Below are positions 16,085 to 26,194 of a stretch of DNA of 46,553 nucleotides, piece by piece; positions within the stretch are counted from its first letter, which is position 1, and each line of letters starts with the position of its first letter. Made by a program: the position numbers and the translations under genes. The notes under the pieces are model-generated. The model was not told where the DNA came from. It searched no databases and saw only the letters and a list, made by a program, of their open reading frames with translations. Source of the DNA: Nitriliruptoraceae bacterium (GTDB taxonomy: Bacteria > Actinomycetota > Nitriliruptoria > Nitriliruptorales > Nitriliruptoraceae); the NCBI GenBank assembly GCA_003565155.1, contig PXDB01000080.1:1-46553 (forward strand), in the 5' to 3' direction.

Positions 16085-18040
16085 ATGGCATCCGAGGCGA
16101 TCGCGGACCTTCTCAGCGAAGGCCGCACCTTCCCCCCACCGGAGGCGTTCAAGCAGGGCGCCCTCATCCGGGACGCAGAGATCTACGACGAGGCGAACAC
16201 CGACCGGCTCGGCTTCTGGGCCCGCCAGGCCGCCGAACTCGACTGGTTCAGCGAGTGGGAGGAGATCCTCGAGTGGGAGGCCCCCTACGCGAAGTGGTTC
16301 GTGGGCGGCACCCTGAACGTCAGCTACAACTGCGTCGACCGCCACGTCGAGTCCGGCCACGGCGACCAGGTCGCCTTCCACTGGGAGGGCGAGCCCGGCG
16401 ACACCCGCACCATCACCTACGCCGACCTGCTCACCGAGGTACAGCAGGCCGCCAACGCGCTCAAGGCGCTCGGGGTGGAGAAGGGCGACCGGGTCGCGGT
16501 GTACCTGCCGATGGTCCCCGAGCTGGCCGTGATCATGCTGGCGTGCGCGCGGATCGGCGCGGTCCACTCCGTGGTGTTCGGCGGATTCTCCGCCAACGCC
16601 CTCCGGGACCGCATCAACGACTCCGACTGCAAGGTGCTGGTCACCGCCGACGGCGGATGGCGGCGCGGCTCGGTCGCGCCGCTCAAGCCGATCGCCGACG
16701 AGGCGGTCGCCGAGACCCCGACCATCGAGCACGTGCTGGTCGTCAAGCGCGGCGACAACGACGTCGAGATGGTGGACGGCCGCGACCTGTGGTGGCATGA
16801 GACGGTGGCAACCGCCGACGCCGAGTGCCCCGCCGAGCCGATGGACAGCGAGGATCTGCTCTACCTGCTCTACACCTCGGGCACCACCGGCAAGCCGAAG
16901 GGCATCATGCACACCACCGGCGGGTACCTCACCCAGGCGGCCTTCACCCACCGCTACGTCTTCGACCTCAAGCCGGACGAGGACGTGTACTGGTGCACCG
17001 CCGACATCGGGTGGGTCACCGGCCACAGCTACATCGTGTACGGGCCGCTGGCCAACCGTGCCACCTCGGTGATGTACGAGGGGACGCCGAACACCCCGGA
17101 CGAGGGCCGGTTCTGGGACATCGTGGCTCGCTACGGCGTCACCCAGCTCTACACCGCCCCCACCGCCATCCGCGCCTTCATGAAGTGGGGCGACGAGCAC
17201 CCGCAGGCCCGCGACCTGTCCAGCCTGCGGCTGCTCGGCACCGTCGGCGAGCCCATCAACCCCGAGGCCTGGGTCTGGTACCACGAGGTGATCGGCGGCG
17301 GGCAGTGCCCGATCGTCGACACGTGGTGGCAGACCGAGACCGGCGCGATGATGATCAGCCCGCTCCCGGGTGCGACCACCACCAAGCCCGGCTCGGCGAC
17401 CTTCCCGCTGCCCGGCATCTCCGCCACGATCGTGGACGACCTCGGCGAGGAGGTCGGTGTGCCCGGCGGCGGCTACCTGGTCCTTGACCAGCCCTGGCCG
17501 TCCATGCTGCGCGGGATCTGGGGTGACCCGGCGCGCTACGAGCAGACCTACTGGTCGCGCTTCCCGGGTCGCTACTTCGCCGGTGACGGTGCCAAGCGGG
17601 ATGACGACGGCTACTTCTGGCTGCTCGGGCGGGTCGACGACGTGATGAACGTCTCCGGTCACCGGCTCTCCACCACCGAGATCGAGTCGGCGCTGGTCTC
17701 CCACCCGTCCGTCGCCGAGGCGGCGGTGGTCGGTCGCAGTGACCCGCAGACCGGCCAGGCGATCGCCGCCTTCGTCACGCCACGCGGCGGGCACGAGGGC
17801 GACGAGGCGCTCGCCACGGAGCTCCGCGACCACGTCGCGAAGATGATCTCGCCGATCGCAAAGCCGGCATCGCTGCTGTTCACCCACGACCTGCCGAAGA
17901 CCCGTTCGGGCAAGATCATGCGGCGACTGCTCAAGGACATCGCGGAGGACAAGCAGCTCGGCGACACCACGACGCTGGCGGACGCCGGCGTGGTCGACTC
18001 GATCAAGGACCGCTACCTCACCAGCGGCAGCAGCGGCTGA
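16085..18040 (+). CDS. acs: Acetyl-CoA synthetase (AMP-forming)
   Basis: Activates acetate with ATP and CoA to acetyl-CoA, 651 residues, full length. The N-terminal ACS-specific region is present ([17 protein letters not shown]). Core motifs are [20 protein letters not shown] (P-loop), [31 protein letters not shown], and the hinge [21 protein letters not shown]. The catalytic lysine is K610 in [11 protein letters not shown], the site that Pat-type acetyltransferases modify in this family. GGGAG lies 4 nt before the ATG. The gene is followed by the regulator and aldehyde dehydrogenase, so acetate made by aldehyde oxidation can go directly to acetyl-CoA. Confidence 0.96.
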   Translation: MASEAIADLLSEGRTFPPPEAFKQGALIRDAEIYDEANTDRLGFWARQAAELDWFSEWEEILEWEAPYAKWFVGGTLNVSYNCVDRHVESGHGDQVAFHWEGEPGDTRTITYADLLTEVQQAANALKALGVEKGDRVAVYLPMVPELAVIMLACARIGAVHSVVFGGFSANALRDRINDSDCKVLVTADGGWRRGSVAPLKPIADEAVAETPTIEHVLVVKRGDNDVEMVDGRDLWWHETVATADAECPAEPMDSEDLLYLLYTSGTTGKPKGIMHTTGGYLTQAAFTHRYVFDLKPDEDVYWCTADIGWVTGHSYIVYGPLANRATSVMYEGTPNTPDEGRFWDIVARYGVTQLYTAPTAIRAFMKWGDEHPQARDLSSLRLLGTVGEPINPEAWVWYHEVIGGGQCPIVDTWWQTETGAMMISPLPGATTTKPGSATFPLPGISATIVDDLGEEVGVPGGGYLVLDQPWPSMLRGIWGDPARYEQTYWSRFPGRYFAGDGAKRDDDGYFWLLGRVDDVMNVSGHRLSTTEIESALVSHPSVAEAAVVGRSDPQTGQAIAAFVTPRGGHEGDEALATELRDHVAKMISPIAKPASLLFTHDLPKTRSGKIMRRLLKDIAEDKQLGDTTTLADAGVVDSIKDRYLTSGSSG

Positions 18041-18062
18041 CCGCGTCGCGCACGGATCCGGC

Positions 18063-18100
18063 GCGCGCGAGCCCACACGCGCGCTAGGGTCGCGCGACCC
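18063..18100. promoter_or_regulatory. Hairpin after acs plus palindrome at the regulator promoter
   Basis: GCGCGCG (18063-18069) pairs with CGCGCGC (18078-18084), a likely acs terminator. It is followed at once by TAGGGT (18085-18090, -10-like) and the perfect 14-bp palindrome GGGTCGCGCGACCC (18087-18100). The palindrome overlaps the predicted transcription start of the GAF regulator, so an autoregulatory operator is possible. Confidence 0.4.
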
Positions 18101-18311
18101 GGCGCCGGTCGGAGAGGACCGCGTGACGGCTGCCGTACGCGCGTGCGTGCTGCGCGTGCTGAGGTAGCCCTCGGCCACGGGAGCGGCTGAGCCCGCGTGG
18201 TCCCTCGCCCGGTCCCGGGGGCGCGACGGCTGCGATCGTGGAGGCCGGGGCCGGGGCGCACGACGTCCCGTCCCCACCGTGAGCGGCCGCCGCCGACCAG
18301 GAGGCACGGCT

Positions 18312-19652
18312 GTGAGCCTCGACGACCCGTGGTTCGCCCGGCAGCAGGCCGAGCGCGCCTGGTATCGCTACGCGGCGTCCGGCGACATCGAGGTGGCAGC
18401 GCCCACCGTCGCCGTCCAGCCGCCAGCCACGACGGCGGCACCGGCCGAGGACCGATCCGACGCCGGATCCGATGCACCCTCCGGAACCGCTCTCGGGGTC
18501 AGGGACGAGGTGCTGGGCTCCTGGGCGCGCTCGGCGCAGCACCTGCCACCGCACCGGACCGAGGCACCGCTGCTCGCTGAGGATCGTGCCCGTGACCGCT
18601 GGCAGCACTCGCCCGTTCGGCAGGCGGTCGCCTCCCTGGAGCACGAACTCGACCGGGTGGTCGCTGACGGTGGCTTCATCGCGGCGATCACCGGTGCTGA
18701 CGGCGCGATCCTGTGGACGCGCGGCAGCACCTGGATGCGGGACCGGGCCGCGGCGGTGCACTTCATCCCGGGCGGGCGGTGGGACGAGGCCTCGATGGGG
18801 ACCAACGCCATGGCGCTCGTGCTGCAGACGGGCCACGCCGCGCAGGTCTTCTCCGCCGAGCACTACAGCGCGGCCGTCCACGACTGGGTGTGCTACTCCG
18901 CGCCGATCCACGACCTGTCCACCGGCCGCATCCTCGGCGTGCTGGACCTGTCCACGACCTGGGACCGGGCGCAGCCACTGGGGCTGTCCGCGGCCAAGCT
19001 GCTCGCCAGCAACCTCTCGCTGCTGCTGACCGCCGACCCGGGCGCCGTGAGCAGGGCAGGGCCCGCGATCACGGACGCCGAGGAGGCGCCCGGCCTGGAC
19101 CTGCGGCTCCTCGGCAACCCGAGCGTCAGGATCGACGGGCAGGAGGTGACCCTGCCGCCTCGGCAACTGGAGCTGCTGACGGTGCTGAGCCTCCACCCGC
19201 AGGGCCTGACGCTCGAAGGGCTGCATGCGGCCACCTACCCCGATCACACGGTCCAACCGGCCACGGTCAAGGCCGAGATCTCCCACCTGCGGCGGGCCGT
19301 GGGCGCCGGGGTGATCGCGTCGCGCCCGTACCGGGTGACGGTGCCGGTCCGGGCGGACCACCTCGACGTCCTCACCGACATCGCCGCCGGCCGCATCGGG
19401 GCGGCGGTCTCGGCCTTCGTCGGGCCGCTGCTACCCGCTTCGGAGGCGCCGGCGCTGCGGGAGCACGCCCGCTACCTCGAGGCGGCGCTGCGTCGGGCGG
19501 TGCTGACCGCCGACGACCCGGACCTGCTCTTCGCCCTCGGCGGCCGCCTGGGCGTCGAGGTGGAACTGCACGAGCGGTGCCTGGCACGGCTGCCAGCAGG
19601 CGACCCACGGGCCGCGATCGTCCACGCGCGCCTGCAGGCCGCGCTGGCCTGA
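18312..19652 (+). CDS. GAF-domain transcriptional regulator with C-terminal winged-helix domain
   Basis: Predicted ligand-sensing regulator of the aldehyde dehydrogenase operon, 446 residues. The region around residues 85-235 is GAF-like: [75 protein letters not shown]. The same block precedes the AAA+ domain in AcoR-type sigma-54 activators. Here no AAA+ or Fis domain follows. Instead residues about 250-340 ([28 protein letters not shown]) look like an OmpR/SARP-type winged helix. The GTG is chosen for AGGAGG 7 nt upstream. It lies 100 bp before the dehydrogenase gene. Confidence 0.8.
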   Translation: MSLDDPWFARQQAERAWYRYAASGDIEVAAPTVAVQPPATTAAPAEDRSDAGSDAPSGTALGVRDEVLGSWARSAQHLPPHRTEAPLLAEDRARDRWQHSPVRQAVASLEHELDRVVADGGFIAAITGADGAILWTRGSTWMRDRAAAVHFIPGGRWDEASMGTNAMALVLQTGHAAQVFSAEHYSAAVHDWVCYSAPIHDLSTGRILGVLDLSTTWDRAQPLGLSAAKLLASNLSLLLTADPGAVSRAGPAITDAEEAPGLDLRLLGNPSVRIDGQEVTLPPRQLELLTVLSLHPQGLTLEGLHAATYPDHTVQPATVKAEISHLRRAVGAGVIASRPYRVTVPVRADHLDVLTDIAAGRIGAAVSAFVGPLLPASEAPALREHARYLEAALRRAVLTADDPDLLFALGGRLGVEVELHERCLARLPAGDPRAAIVHARLQAALA

Positions 19653-19694
19653 GCCCCACGCGCCGACCCAACCTTCTCCCAACCTCGGTGTGGT

Positions 19695-19718
19695 GTCGTG
19701 GTGCGCGTCCATCACGAC
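19695..19718. promoter_or_regulatory. Inverted repeat upstream of aldehyde dehydrogenase, candidate operator
   Basis: GTCGTGGTG (19695-19703) and CATCACGAC (19710-19718) form 9-bp arms with one mismatch and a 6-nt spacer. The site lies 34 nt before the dehydrogenase ATG and 42 nt after the GAF regulator's stop. It is a natural binding-site candidate for that regulator. Confidence 0.4.
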
Positions 19719-19752
19719 GTGCCCGTGGGAGCGGGCGGGGAGAGACGCGAGC

Positions 19753-21273
19753 ATGACGCACTACGCCGCACCCGGCAGCGACGAGGGAATCGTCGACTAC
19801 GCCAAGCGCTACGACAACTTCATCAACGGCACGTGGGTCCCGCCCCGTGAGGGCGAGTACTTCGACAACATCTCGCCGGTCACCGGTCACCCCTTCACCG
19901 AGGTGGCTCGTTCCACCGCCGCCGACATCGAGCTGGCGCTGGATGCCGCCCACGCCGCCGCACCGGCCTGGGGCCGGAGTTCGGTGACCGAGCGTTCCAA
20001 CGTCCTGCTCAAGATCGCCGACCGGCTGGAGGAGCACCTCGAGGAGCTCGCCGTCGCGGAGACCTGGGAGAACGGCAAGCCGGTCCGCGAGACCAAGGCG
20101 GCCGACATGCCGCTGGCCGTCGACCACTTCCGCTACTTCGCCTCGGCGATCCGCGGACAGGAGGGCTCGATCGGTGAGCTGGATGAGCAGACGGTCGCCT
20201 ACCACTTCAACGAGCCGCTCGGGGTCGTCGGCCAGATCATCCCGTGGAACTTCCCCATCCTGATGGCCACCTGGAAGCTCGCGCCGGCCCTGGCTGCGGG
20301 CAACGCCGTGGTGCTCAAGCCCGCCGAGCAGACGCCGGCGTCGATCATGAAGGTGATGGAGCTGATCGGCGACCTACTGCCCGACGGGGTGATCAACGTC
20401 GTCAACGGCTTCGGCCTGGAGGCCGGCAAGCCGCTGGCGTCCTCGCCGCGGATCGCCAAGATCGCCTTCACCGGGGAGACCACCACCGGTCGGCTGATCA
20501 TGCAGTACGCCTCCCAGAACATCATCCCGGTCACCCTCGAGCTCGGCGGCAAGAGCCCGAACCTGTTCTTCGAGGACGTGATGGCCGAGGACGACGCCTA
20601 CCTCGACAAGGCGCTCGAGGGCTTCGTCATGTTCGCCCTCAACCAGGGCGAGGTGTGCACCTGCCCCTCGCGTGCCCTGATCGCGGAGTCGATCTACGAC
20701 GAGTTCCTCGAGAAGGCCATCGCCCGCACGGAGGCGATCGTCACCGGCGACCCGCTGGACGAGGCCACCGCGCTCGGCGCCCAGGCCTCCAACGACCAGT
20801 TGGAGAAGATCCTCAACTACATCGAGATCGGCAAGGACGAGGGTGCGAAGGTGCTCACCGGTGGTTCGCGCCGCTCGGTGGAGGGCTACGACGACGGCTA
20901 CTACGTCGACGCGACCGTGCTCGAGGGCACCAACGACATGCGGGTGTTCCAGGAGGAGATCTTCGGACCCGTCGTCGCGGTCACACCCTTCCGAGACGAG
21001 GCGCACGCCATCGAGATCGCCAACGACACCCTCTACGGGCTCGGGGCCGGGGTGTGGACCCGGGACAAGGGCACGGCCTACCGGGCCGGTCGACAGATCC
21101 AGGCCGGACGGGTGTGGACCAACTGCTACCACGCCTACCCCGCCCACGCGGCCTTCGGTGGCTACAAGGGCTCCGGGATCGGCCGGGAGAACCACAAGGC
21201 GATGCTCGGGCACTACCAGCAGACCAAGAACCTCCTGGTCTCCTACGACCCGAACCCGATGGGCTTCTTCTGA
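19753..21273 (+). CDS. NAD-dependent aldehyde dehydrogenase (acetaldehyde type, ExaC/AcoD-like)
   Basis: Oxidises an aldehyde, probably acetaldehyde, to the acid; 506 residues. The ALDH motifs are complete: PWNFP (N166), FTGETTTGR (cofactor loop), LELGGKSPN (E263) and the nucleophile Cys302 in [19 protein letters not shown] and [14 protein letters not shown] occur near the C-terminus. The GEVCTCPSR signature and the DUF779 partner point to the ExaC/AcoD/acetaldehyde group. The ATG lies 34 nt after a dyad, and TGA overlaps the DUF779 ATG by one base (TGATG). With acs it makes an acetaldehyde to acetyl-CoA route. Confidence 0.94.
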   Translation: MTHYAAPGSDEGIVDYAKRYDNFINGTWVPPREGEYFDNISPVTGHPFTEVARSTAADIELALDAAHAAAPAWGRSSVTERSNVLLKIADRLEEHLEELAVAETWENGKPVRETKAADMPLAVDHFRYFASAIRGQEGSIGELDEQTVAYHFNEPLGVVGQIIPWNFPILMATWKLAPALAAGNAVVLKPAEQTPASIMKVMELIGDLLPDGVINVVNGFGLEAGKPLASSPRIAKIAFTGETTTGRLIMQYASQNIIPVTLELGGKSPNLFFEDVMAEDDAYLDKALEGFVMFALNQGEVCTCPSRALIAESIYDEFLEKAIARTEAIVTGDPLDEATALGAQASNDQLEKILNYIEIGKDEGAKVLTGGSRRSVEGYDDGYYVDATVLEGTNDMRVFQEEIFGPVVAVTPFRDEAHAIEIANDTLYGLGAGVWTRDKGTAYRAGRQIQAGRVWTNCYHAYPAHAAFGGYKGSGIGRENHKAMLGHYQQTKNLLVSYDPNPMGFF

Positions 21274-21683
21274 TGCCGAACCCCGATGCCGCTCCGGCGC
21301 GGGTCGACATCACGCCGGCGGCCGAGGCGCTCGTGGAGCGCCTCGCCGCCCGGCACGGTCCGCTGCTGTTCCACCAGTCGGGCGGGTGCTGCGACGGCTC
21401 ATCGCCGATGTGCTTCCCCCGTGACGACTTCATCATCAGCGAGGCGGACGTCCACCTCGGCTGGGTCGCGGACACGCCCTTCTACATGTCGGTATCCCAG
21501 TACGCGTACTGGGCCCACACCCACCTCACCGTGGACGTGGTCCCCGGCCGCGGCGCCGGGTTCAGCGTCGAGGCCCCCGAGGGGGTCCGGTTCGTGATCC
21601 GGTCCCGGCTGTTCACCGACGACGAGGAGGAGCTGCTGACGCCGGCGGTCACCGGCAACCAGCACGACCCGGTGGCCGGCTGA
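21273..21683 (+). CDS. DUF779 family protein
   Basis: A 136-residue soluble protein of the DUF779 family, which is regularly encoded next to ExaC-type aldehyde dehydrogenases. The signature HQSGGCCDGSSPMC gives a conserved cysteine cluster (C39, C40, C47), and a second conserved stretch is YWAHTHLTVDVVPGRGAGFSVE. The cysteines suggest a metal- or thiol-based accessory role, not established. The start overlaps the dehydrogenase stop, so translation is coupled. A 28-bp sequence starting at the stop codon is directly repeated downstream. Confidence 0.88.
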   Translation: MPNPDAAPARVDITPAAEALVERLAARHGPLLFHQSGGCCDGSSPMCFPRDDFIISEADVHLGWVADTPFYMSVSQYAYWAHTHLTVDVVPGRGAGFSVEAPEGVRFVIRSRLFTDDEEELLTPAVTGNQHDPVAG

Positions 21684-21743
21684 GCGTCCCATCGGCGGCA
21701 CAGCACGCCGGCGCCAGCGTCCCATCGGCGGCACAGCACGCCG
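21683..21743. repeat. 28-bp direct repeat, 33-bp period, starting at the DUF779 stop codon
   Basis: Perfect copies at 21683-21710 and 21716-21743, beginning AGCGTCCCATCGGCGG. The first copy begins on the last base of the DUF779 stop. Each copy contains CGGCGGCACAGCACGCCG, with weak self-complementarity. Confidence 0.9.
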
Positions 21744-21899
21744 ATGTCCTGGCTCGCAGGTCGCGGGTGTCGGCGGCCCTTCCGGGTGCCTGGCCACGGC
21801 CGCTCGGGCCGGTCGGTGCACCTCGACGTCCATGGCAGCAACTACCTTCGCCAGCTCGCCGGGCCGCTACGTGGGCGGTCGGTGAGCACGGAGGATGGG

Positions 21900-23102
21900 A
21901 TGCGCAGCGGCGGGTCGACGCCACCACCCCGGGCGGCGTCAGAGGGGCCACCGCGCGGGGCACGCCGTGCGGTCACGCTCGCGTTCCTCGCCAACGGCCT
22001 GTCCGTCGCCTCCTTCCTCGTGCGGGTCCCGGATGTGCGCGACATGCTGGGTCTGCGCGAGGCCACCCTGGGCCTGGTCCTGTCGGGCCTGGCCGTCGGT
22101 GTGGTGCTGGGGCTGCTCGTGTCCGGTGCGGTCGCTGCCAGGCTCGGGAGTCGGCGTCTGACCTTCATCGGCGCCGTGGCCAGTGTGGTCCTGCTGCCGC
22201 TGACGGGACTCGCGCCCAACCCGGTGCTGCTCGTCGTGCTCCTCATCGCGATCGGCATTGGCGGCTCGACCATGGACGTCGGCATGAACGCCCAGGGCGT
22301 CGGGGTCGAACGCGCCTACGGCCGATCCATCATGCTGGGCTTCCACGGCGCGTGGAGCGTCGGAGCCCTGCTGGCCGCGAGCATCGGCTCCGCCGCGATG
22401 GGGGCCGGTGTGTCGGTCGGCGCGCACCTGGCCGGCATCTCCGTCGTCCTGGCGATCCTGATGGTGATCGCCGCCCCCAACCTCAACGTCGAGGACCGGG
22501 TCGCCGCCCCCACCGGCCCCCGCTTCGCACTGCCGCGGGGCCCGCTGCTGCCGCTGGCACTGATCGCCTTCGCCGCGGCGCTCGGTGAGGCGACGGTGTC
22601 CGACTGGAGCGGCATCCACCTCGCCGACGAGCTCCGGGTCGAGCCGGGACAGGTGGGTTGGGGGTTCGTCGCCTCGACCGCGGCGATGACCGTGATCCGT
22701 CTGACCGGTGACCGGATCGTGCGGCGGGTGGGTGCCGAGCGGGTGGTCGTGACGGGCGGGGCTCTGGCGACGGCCGGCTACCTGACGGTGGCCCTGAGCG
22801 ACCTGCTGCCGCTGACCCTGGTCGGGTTCGCGGCGGTCGGCGGCGGGCTCGGCGTCACGGTGCCGTTGGTGTTCGCCGCCGCCGGGAGCCGCGCGGACTC
22901 CCCCGGTGCAGGGGTGGCCGCGGTGGCTACCGTCGGCTACTTCGCCTTCGTCATCGGCCCACCGGTCGTGGGTGTGGTCGCCGACCTCGTCGGGCTGCGT
23001 GTGTCCTTCGGACTCGTGGCGGTGGTGATCGGCGCCCTGACGCTGCGCCGTCACCCCCAGCTGGCTCCGGTCCGCCTGGAGGGTGCCGCCGAGCGGCCCT
23101 GA
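21900..23102 (+). CDS. MFS transporter, YbjJ-like
   Basis: Twelve-helix major facilitator protein, 400 residues. The basic N-terminus is followed by AVTLAFLANGLSVASFLVRVPDVRDMLGL and SGAVAARLGSRRL (the motif A region after helix 2). GGSTMDVGMNAQGVGVERAYGRSIMLGFHGAWSVGAL is the segment that marks the YbjJ-type group of uncharacterised transporters. The ATG at 21900 has GGAGG 5 nt upstream; a GTG at 21882 is an alternative. It is convergent with the SDR gene. Substrate unknown. Confidence 0.85.
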   Translation: MRSGGSTPPPRAASEGPPRGARRAVTLAFLANGLSVASFLVRVPDVRDMLGLREATLGLVLSGLAVGVVLGLLVSGAVAARLGSRRLTFIGAVASVVLLPLTGLAPNPVLLVVLLIAIGIGGSTMDVGMNAQGVGVERAYGRSIMLGFHGAWSVGALLAASIGSAAMGAGVSVGAHLAGISVVLAILMVIAAPNLNVEDRVAAPTGPRFALPRGPLLPLALIAFAAALGEATVSDWSGIHLADELRVEPGQVGWGFVASTAAMTVIRLTGDRIVRRVGAERVVVTGGALATAGYLTVALSDLLPLTLVGFAAVGGGLGVTVPLVFAAAGSRADSPGAGVAAVATVGYFAFVIGPPVVGVVADLVGLRVSFGLVAVVIGALTLRRHPQLAPVRLEGAAERP

Positions 23103-23170
23103 GGCTCCCCCGCGACCTGCAGCCCGAACCTCGCGAGGGAGGCCGGCGACTGACCACCCGCAGGCCGCGG

Positions 23171-24082
23171 TCACTGGTCGCGGGAGACCATGGCCACCTC
23201 GACGTGCACCGTCCCTGCGGGAGCGGCCAGGACGTCGACGATCCGGTCGGCCACCTGCGCCGCGGGGAGGCCGATCTGCTCGCCCCTGCGGCCGAGCTCG
23301 CGTGCTGCCTCGGTGTCCTGGCCCTCGAAGATCCCAGTGCGCACGAAGCCGGGCGCGATGACCGCCACCCGCACGCCGTCAGGGCCGACTTCGGCCCGGA
23401 GCGCGTCGGACAGCGCGTGGACCGCCGCCTTGGACGCGGCGTACACCCCCATCGACGGGGAGCCGACGCGTCGGCCCGACATCGACGACACGTTCACGAT
23501 GTCAGCGGGCCAGCGGTGCGCCGCACCGGCCGTCGCGTCGCCCGTCGCCGCTTCGCCGGTCACCGCGCCGCTCCGCGCTTCGTGGCCGGCGTCGACAGCC
23601 GCCGTCAGGTGCGGGAGCGCGGCCTGGGTGACGTGCAGCAGCCCCCGTACGTTGACGTCCAGCATCAGCTGCCAGTCCTCGGGCGGGGTCGTCGCCACCG
23701 GTCCCGGCCGCGCGACGCCCGCGGCGTTGACCACGGCGTCGAGGCCGCCGAGGCGCTCCACCGCGCCCTGCACCGCCGCTGCGGCCGCCGTGGGGTCGAC
23801 GACGTCACCGGGCAGCGCGACCGCGCGGACCACGGTGGCCTCGTCCGTCACCGATGACGGTGGCGGGTCGGCGCCACCCGTCGCTCCCAGGATCTCCGTC
23901 ACGAGCGACCCCAGCCGGTCCGTCGACCTGGCGACCAGCGCGACACGGCCACCGGCGGCAGCGATCGCCCGCGCAGTGGCTGCGCCGATGCCCGACGACG
24001 CGCCGGTCACCAGGACCCGTCGGCCCTGCAGGCGTTGGGCGGCCCCTGCGGGTGAGGGGTCCTGCGGCTGGGGTCGGCTCAC
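23171..24082 (-). CDS. Short-chain dehydrogenase/reductase (SDR)
   Basis: Classical NAD(P)-dependent oxidoreductase, 303 residues. TGASSGIG is the cofactor loop, NAAG follows the fourth strand, the catalytic serine is in VNVSSMSG, and the Tyr/Lys pair is in YAASK. FVRTGIFEG follows the sixth strand. Two Ala/Gly/Thr-rich insertions, after strand 2 (GATGGADPPPSSVTD) and before the serine (AVTGEAATGDATAGAAHRW), make it longer than usual. The GTG at 24082 has GGAGG at 5 nt; an in-frame GTG at 24160 would add 26 residues. Substrate unknown. Confidence 0.88.
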   Translation of the reverse strand: MSRPQPQDPSPAGAAQRLQGRRVLVTGASSGIGAATARAIAAAGGRVALVARSTDRLGSLVTEILGATGGADPPPSSVTDEATVVRAVALPGDVVDPTAAAAAVQGAVERLGGLDAVVNAAGVARPGPVATTPPEDWQLMLDVNVRGLLHVTQAALPHLTAAVDAGHEARSGAVTGEAATGDATAGAAHRWPADIVNVSSMSGRRVGSPSMGVYAASKAAVHALSDALRAEVGPDGVRVAVIAPGFVRTGIFEGQDTEAARELGRRGEQIGLPAAQVADRIVDVLAAPAGTVHVEVAMVSRDQ

Positions 24083-24419
24083 GTCATCCTCCGGGCCACT
24101 GCGGTCACGTCGAGTCGGGTGCAGCGCCGGGGCCGCTGGCACCCGGCCGCGCGTCGTCACGGGCGTCCCACCCTACGAGCTGCGTGCGGCCCCGGTCCCG
24201 GTCCCGCGGATCGCCGGGCGGTCGTCGACCCGACTGGGGAAGTTCGGGCCCACATACGGTCGTGATCTTCCCCAGTCTCGGCAGCCGTCCCGACTTCCCG
24301 CTGCGGCGCTCGCGCTGCCGTGGCCGACGACGCCGACCTCGTCCCGGCCGCAGGTGGCTGATGGTGCCGCCCCCGCTGGTGACGGCAGCGCTACGAGGTG
24401 ACCCCGGGCAGCGCCGGGC
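24083..24419. other. Region between the SDR and iron-type permease genes
   Basis: About 340 bp without a convincing gene. It holds a TAGGGT -10-like box on the minus strand at 24170-24175 (for the SDR gene) and the 24232-24277 inverted repeat. Nothing else stands out. Confidence 0.5.
24232..24277. terminator. Perfect 11-bp inverted repeat with 24-nt spacer
   Basis: GACTGGGGAAG (24232-24242) pairs with CTTCCCCAGTC (24267-24277). It lies about 140 bp past the permease stop and about 150 bp before the SDR start. It could terminate the ABC operon or be an operator of the SDR gene. The long spacer is unusual for an intrinsic terminator. Confidence 0.4.
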
Positions 24420-26192
24420 TCACCGCCGCCGGGCCAGCAGCTTCTCCCGGTACTGGTCGGTCACGATCAGCACCGCGGTGGTGGTGAACACCCCGACGAT
24501 GGTCAGCGCCATCCCGAGCGAGCGGTTGCCCTGCTCGAACTCGCGGAAGATGAAGGTCGACAGCACGTCGACGTTCGGCGGGCGCACCAGCAGGGAGCCG
24601 ACCAGCTCCCGCATGGAGATGGAGAACGCCATGATCCACCCTGCCAGGATGCCCGGCGCGATCAGCGGCAGCAGGATCCGCCGGGTGCGGAACCACCACG
24701 AGCCCCCGGCGACCTGGGCGGCCTCGAACAGCGTCGTGCCGAGCTGGCCGTACACCGCCTTGACGTTCTGCACGCTGAAGGGCACGTACAGCACCACGTA
24801 GGTCAGCACCAGCATCCACACGGTGTTGTAGATCGGGACCGGCTGCCACACGGCGTTCCACAGGAAGATCAACCCGACCACGACCACGATGGCCGGGACC
24901 ATGTCGGGTGCCAGCGCCAGGAAGTCCACCGACCGGGCACCCGCGCCGCGCCGGCGGACGGTCAACAGCGCCACCATGATCCCGATCACCGCGGTGATCG
25001 TCGCGGCGAGCAGCGCGAACCAGAAGCTGTTCCACAGCGCGGCCAACGCCCCGCTGCGGGCGTCGAACAGCACCTGGAAGTTCAGCAGGGTGAGGTTGTC
25101 GAGGGTCACCCCGGCCGACTCGAGCCGGGTGAACGCCGAGGCGAACACCGTCAGGTACGGGATGATGATCGACAGCAGGAACACCACCGCGACCACGGCC
25201 CAGGCAGCCGGCCGCCACCGCCCCAGCTCGATGGTCGCCCGGCGGGTGGCCCGTCCCGACAGCGCCCGGTCGTTGCGGCGGGAGACGAACCACTGCTGGA
25301 AGAACCAGGCCCCGATCCCGATCGACATCAGCACGCTCGACAGCGCCGCCGCCGCGCCGAAGTCGATGGGGAAGATCGAGGTGTTCTGGTAGATCTCCGA
25401 GACCAGGACGATGAACCCGATCCGGTTCCCCAGGGTGATCGGCGTGCCGAACTCGCCCGCGGACTTGATGAACACCAGCAGGATGCCCATCGAGTAGCCG
25501 CTCAGCAGCAGCGGGATGATGATCCGCCGCAGCCGGTAGCGGAACCCGCCACCGTGCACCGCCCCCGCCTCGTCCGGGCTCGCCCCGATGTTGTCCAACG
25601 AGTTCCGCAGGATCAGGTAGAGGAACGGGAACAGGTTGAAGCTCATCACCATCGCCATGCCGACGGGGGTGAAGAACGCGTCCTGCAGCACCCCCGCGAC
25701 GTTCTCCCCCACCAGCTGCTCGAGGTAGCCGCGACGGCGCATGAAGATGATCCACGCGATCGCGTTGATGTAGGGCGGGGTCATGAAGGGGATGATGACC
25801 GCGATGTCGATCCAGCGGTGGCGACGCAGATCGGTCATCGACATCAGGAACGCGAGCGGCGCCGCGAACAGGGTGGAGCCCACGCACACCAGGACCCCGA
25901 GCGCCACCGTGTTCCAGATGATGCGCACGCTGGCCCCGGCGGTGAGGGTGTCCACCGCCTCGCCGGGTGCGAACACGCCCTCCGGCGCCAGCGCCCGGAT
26001 CAGCACCATGAGCAGGGGCGCGCCGATCAGCACCCCGAGCAGTGCAAGGGCGCCGAGGTTGAACCCGGCCTCACGCGTGAGGTGTCCACGCAGGCCCCGC
26101 CGCGCCGCAGGCGCGGCGGGGCCACCGCCGCCACCCCCCTCGCCCGGCTCGGGCGCGGAGGAGGCGGGTGCCGGCGGCGTCGAGATGGCCAC
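24420..26192 (-). CDS. Fe(III)-type ABC transporter permease, two fused permease domains
   Basis: Membrane subunit of an FbpABC-like importer, 590 residues. The cytoplasmic N-terminus is Pro/Gly/Ala-rich. Two permease halves follow, each with about six helices and an EAA-like loop: SPDEAGAVHGGGFRYRLRRIIIP in the first, TTLFEAAQVAGGSWWFRTRRILLP in the second. The first half ends with GEFGTPITLGNRIGF, common in iron permeases. The GTG start lies 2 nt after the binding-protein stop. Substrate inference rests on family; 2-aminoethylphosphonate-type systems share this architecture. Confidence 0.9.
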   Translation of the reverse strand: MAISTPPAPASSAPEPGEGGGGGGPAAPAARRGLRGHLTREAGFNLGALALLGVLIGAPLLMVLIRALAPEGVFAPGEAVDTLTAGASVRIIWNTVALGVLVCVGSTLFAAPLAFLMSMTDLRRHRWIDIAVIIPFMTPPYINAIAWIIFMRRRGYLEQLVGENVAGVLQDAFFTPVGMAMVMSFNLFPFLYLILRNSLDNIGASPDEAGAVHGGGFRYRLRRIIIPLLLSGYSMGILLVFIKSAGEFGTPITLGNRIGFIVLVSEIYQNTSIFPIDFGAAAALSSVLMSIGIGAWFFQQWFVSRRNDRALSGRATRRATIELGRWRPAAWAVVAVVFLLSIIIPYLTVFASAFTRLESAGVTLDNLTLLNFQVLFDARSGALAALWNSFWFALLAATITAVIGIMVALLTVRRRGAGARSVDFLALAPDMVPAIVVVVGLIFLWNAVWQPVPIYNTVWMLVLTYVVLYVPFSVQNVKAVYGQLGTTLFEAAQVAGGSWWFRTRRILLPLIAPGILAGWIMAFSISMRELVGSLLVRPPNVDVLSTFIFREFEQGNRSLGMALTIVGVFTTTAVLIVTDQYREKLLARRR

Positions 26193-26194
26193 GA

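Noticed and set aside
15485-18307. 940-codon minus-strand frame opposite acs
   Set aside because: acs is unambiguous on the plus strand; this frame is open only because of GC-rich codon use.
23129-23138. CCTCGCGAGG palindrome between the convergent MFS and SDR genes as terminator
   Set aside because: Only 10 bp with no loop; too weak to list as a feature.
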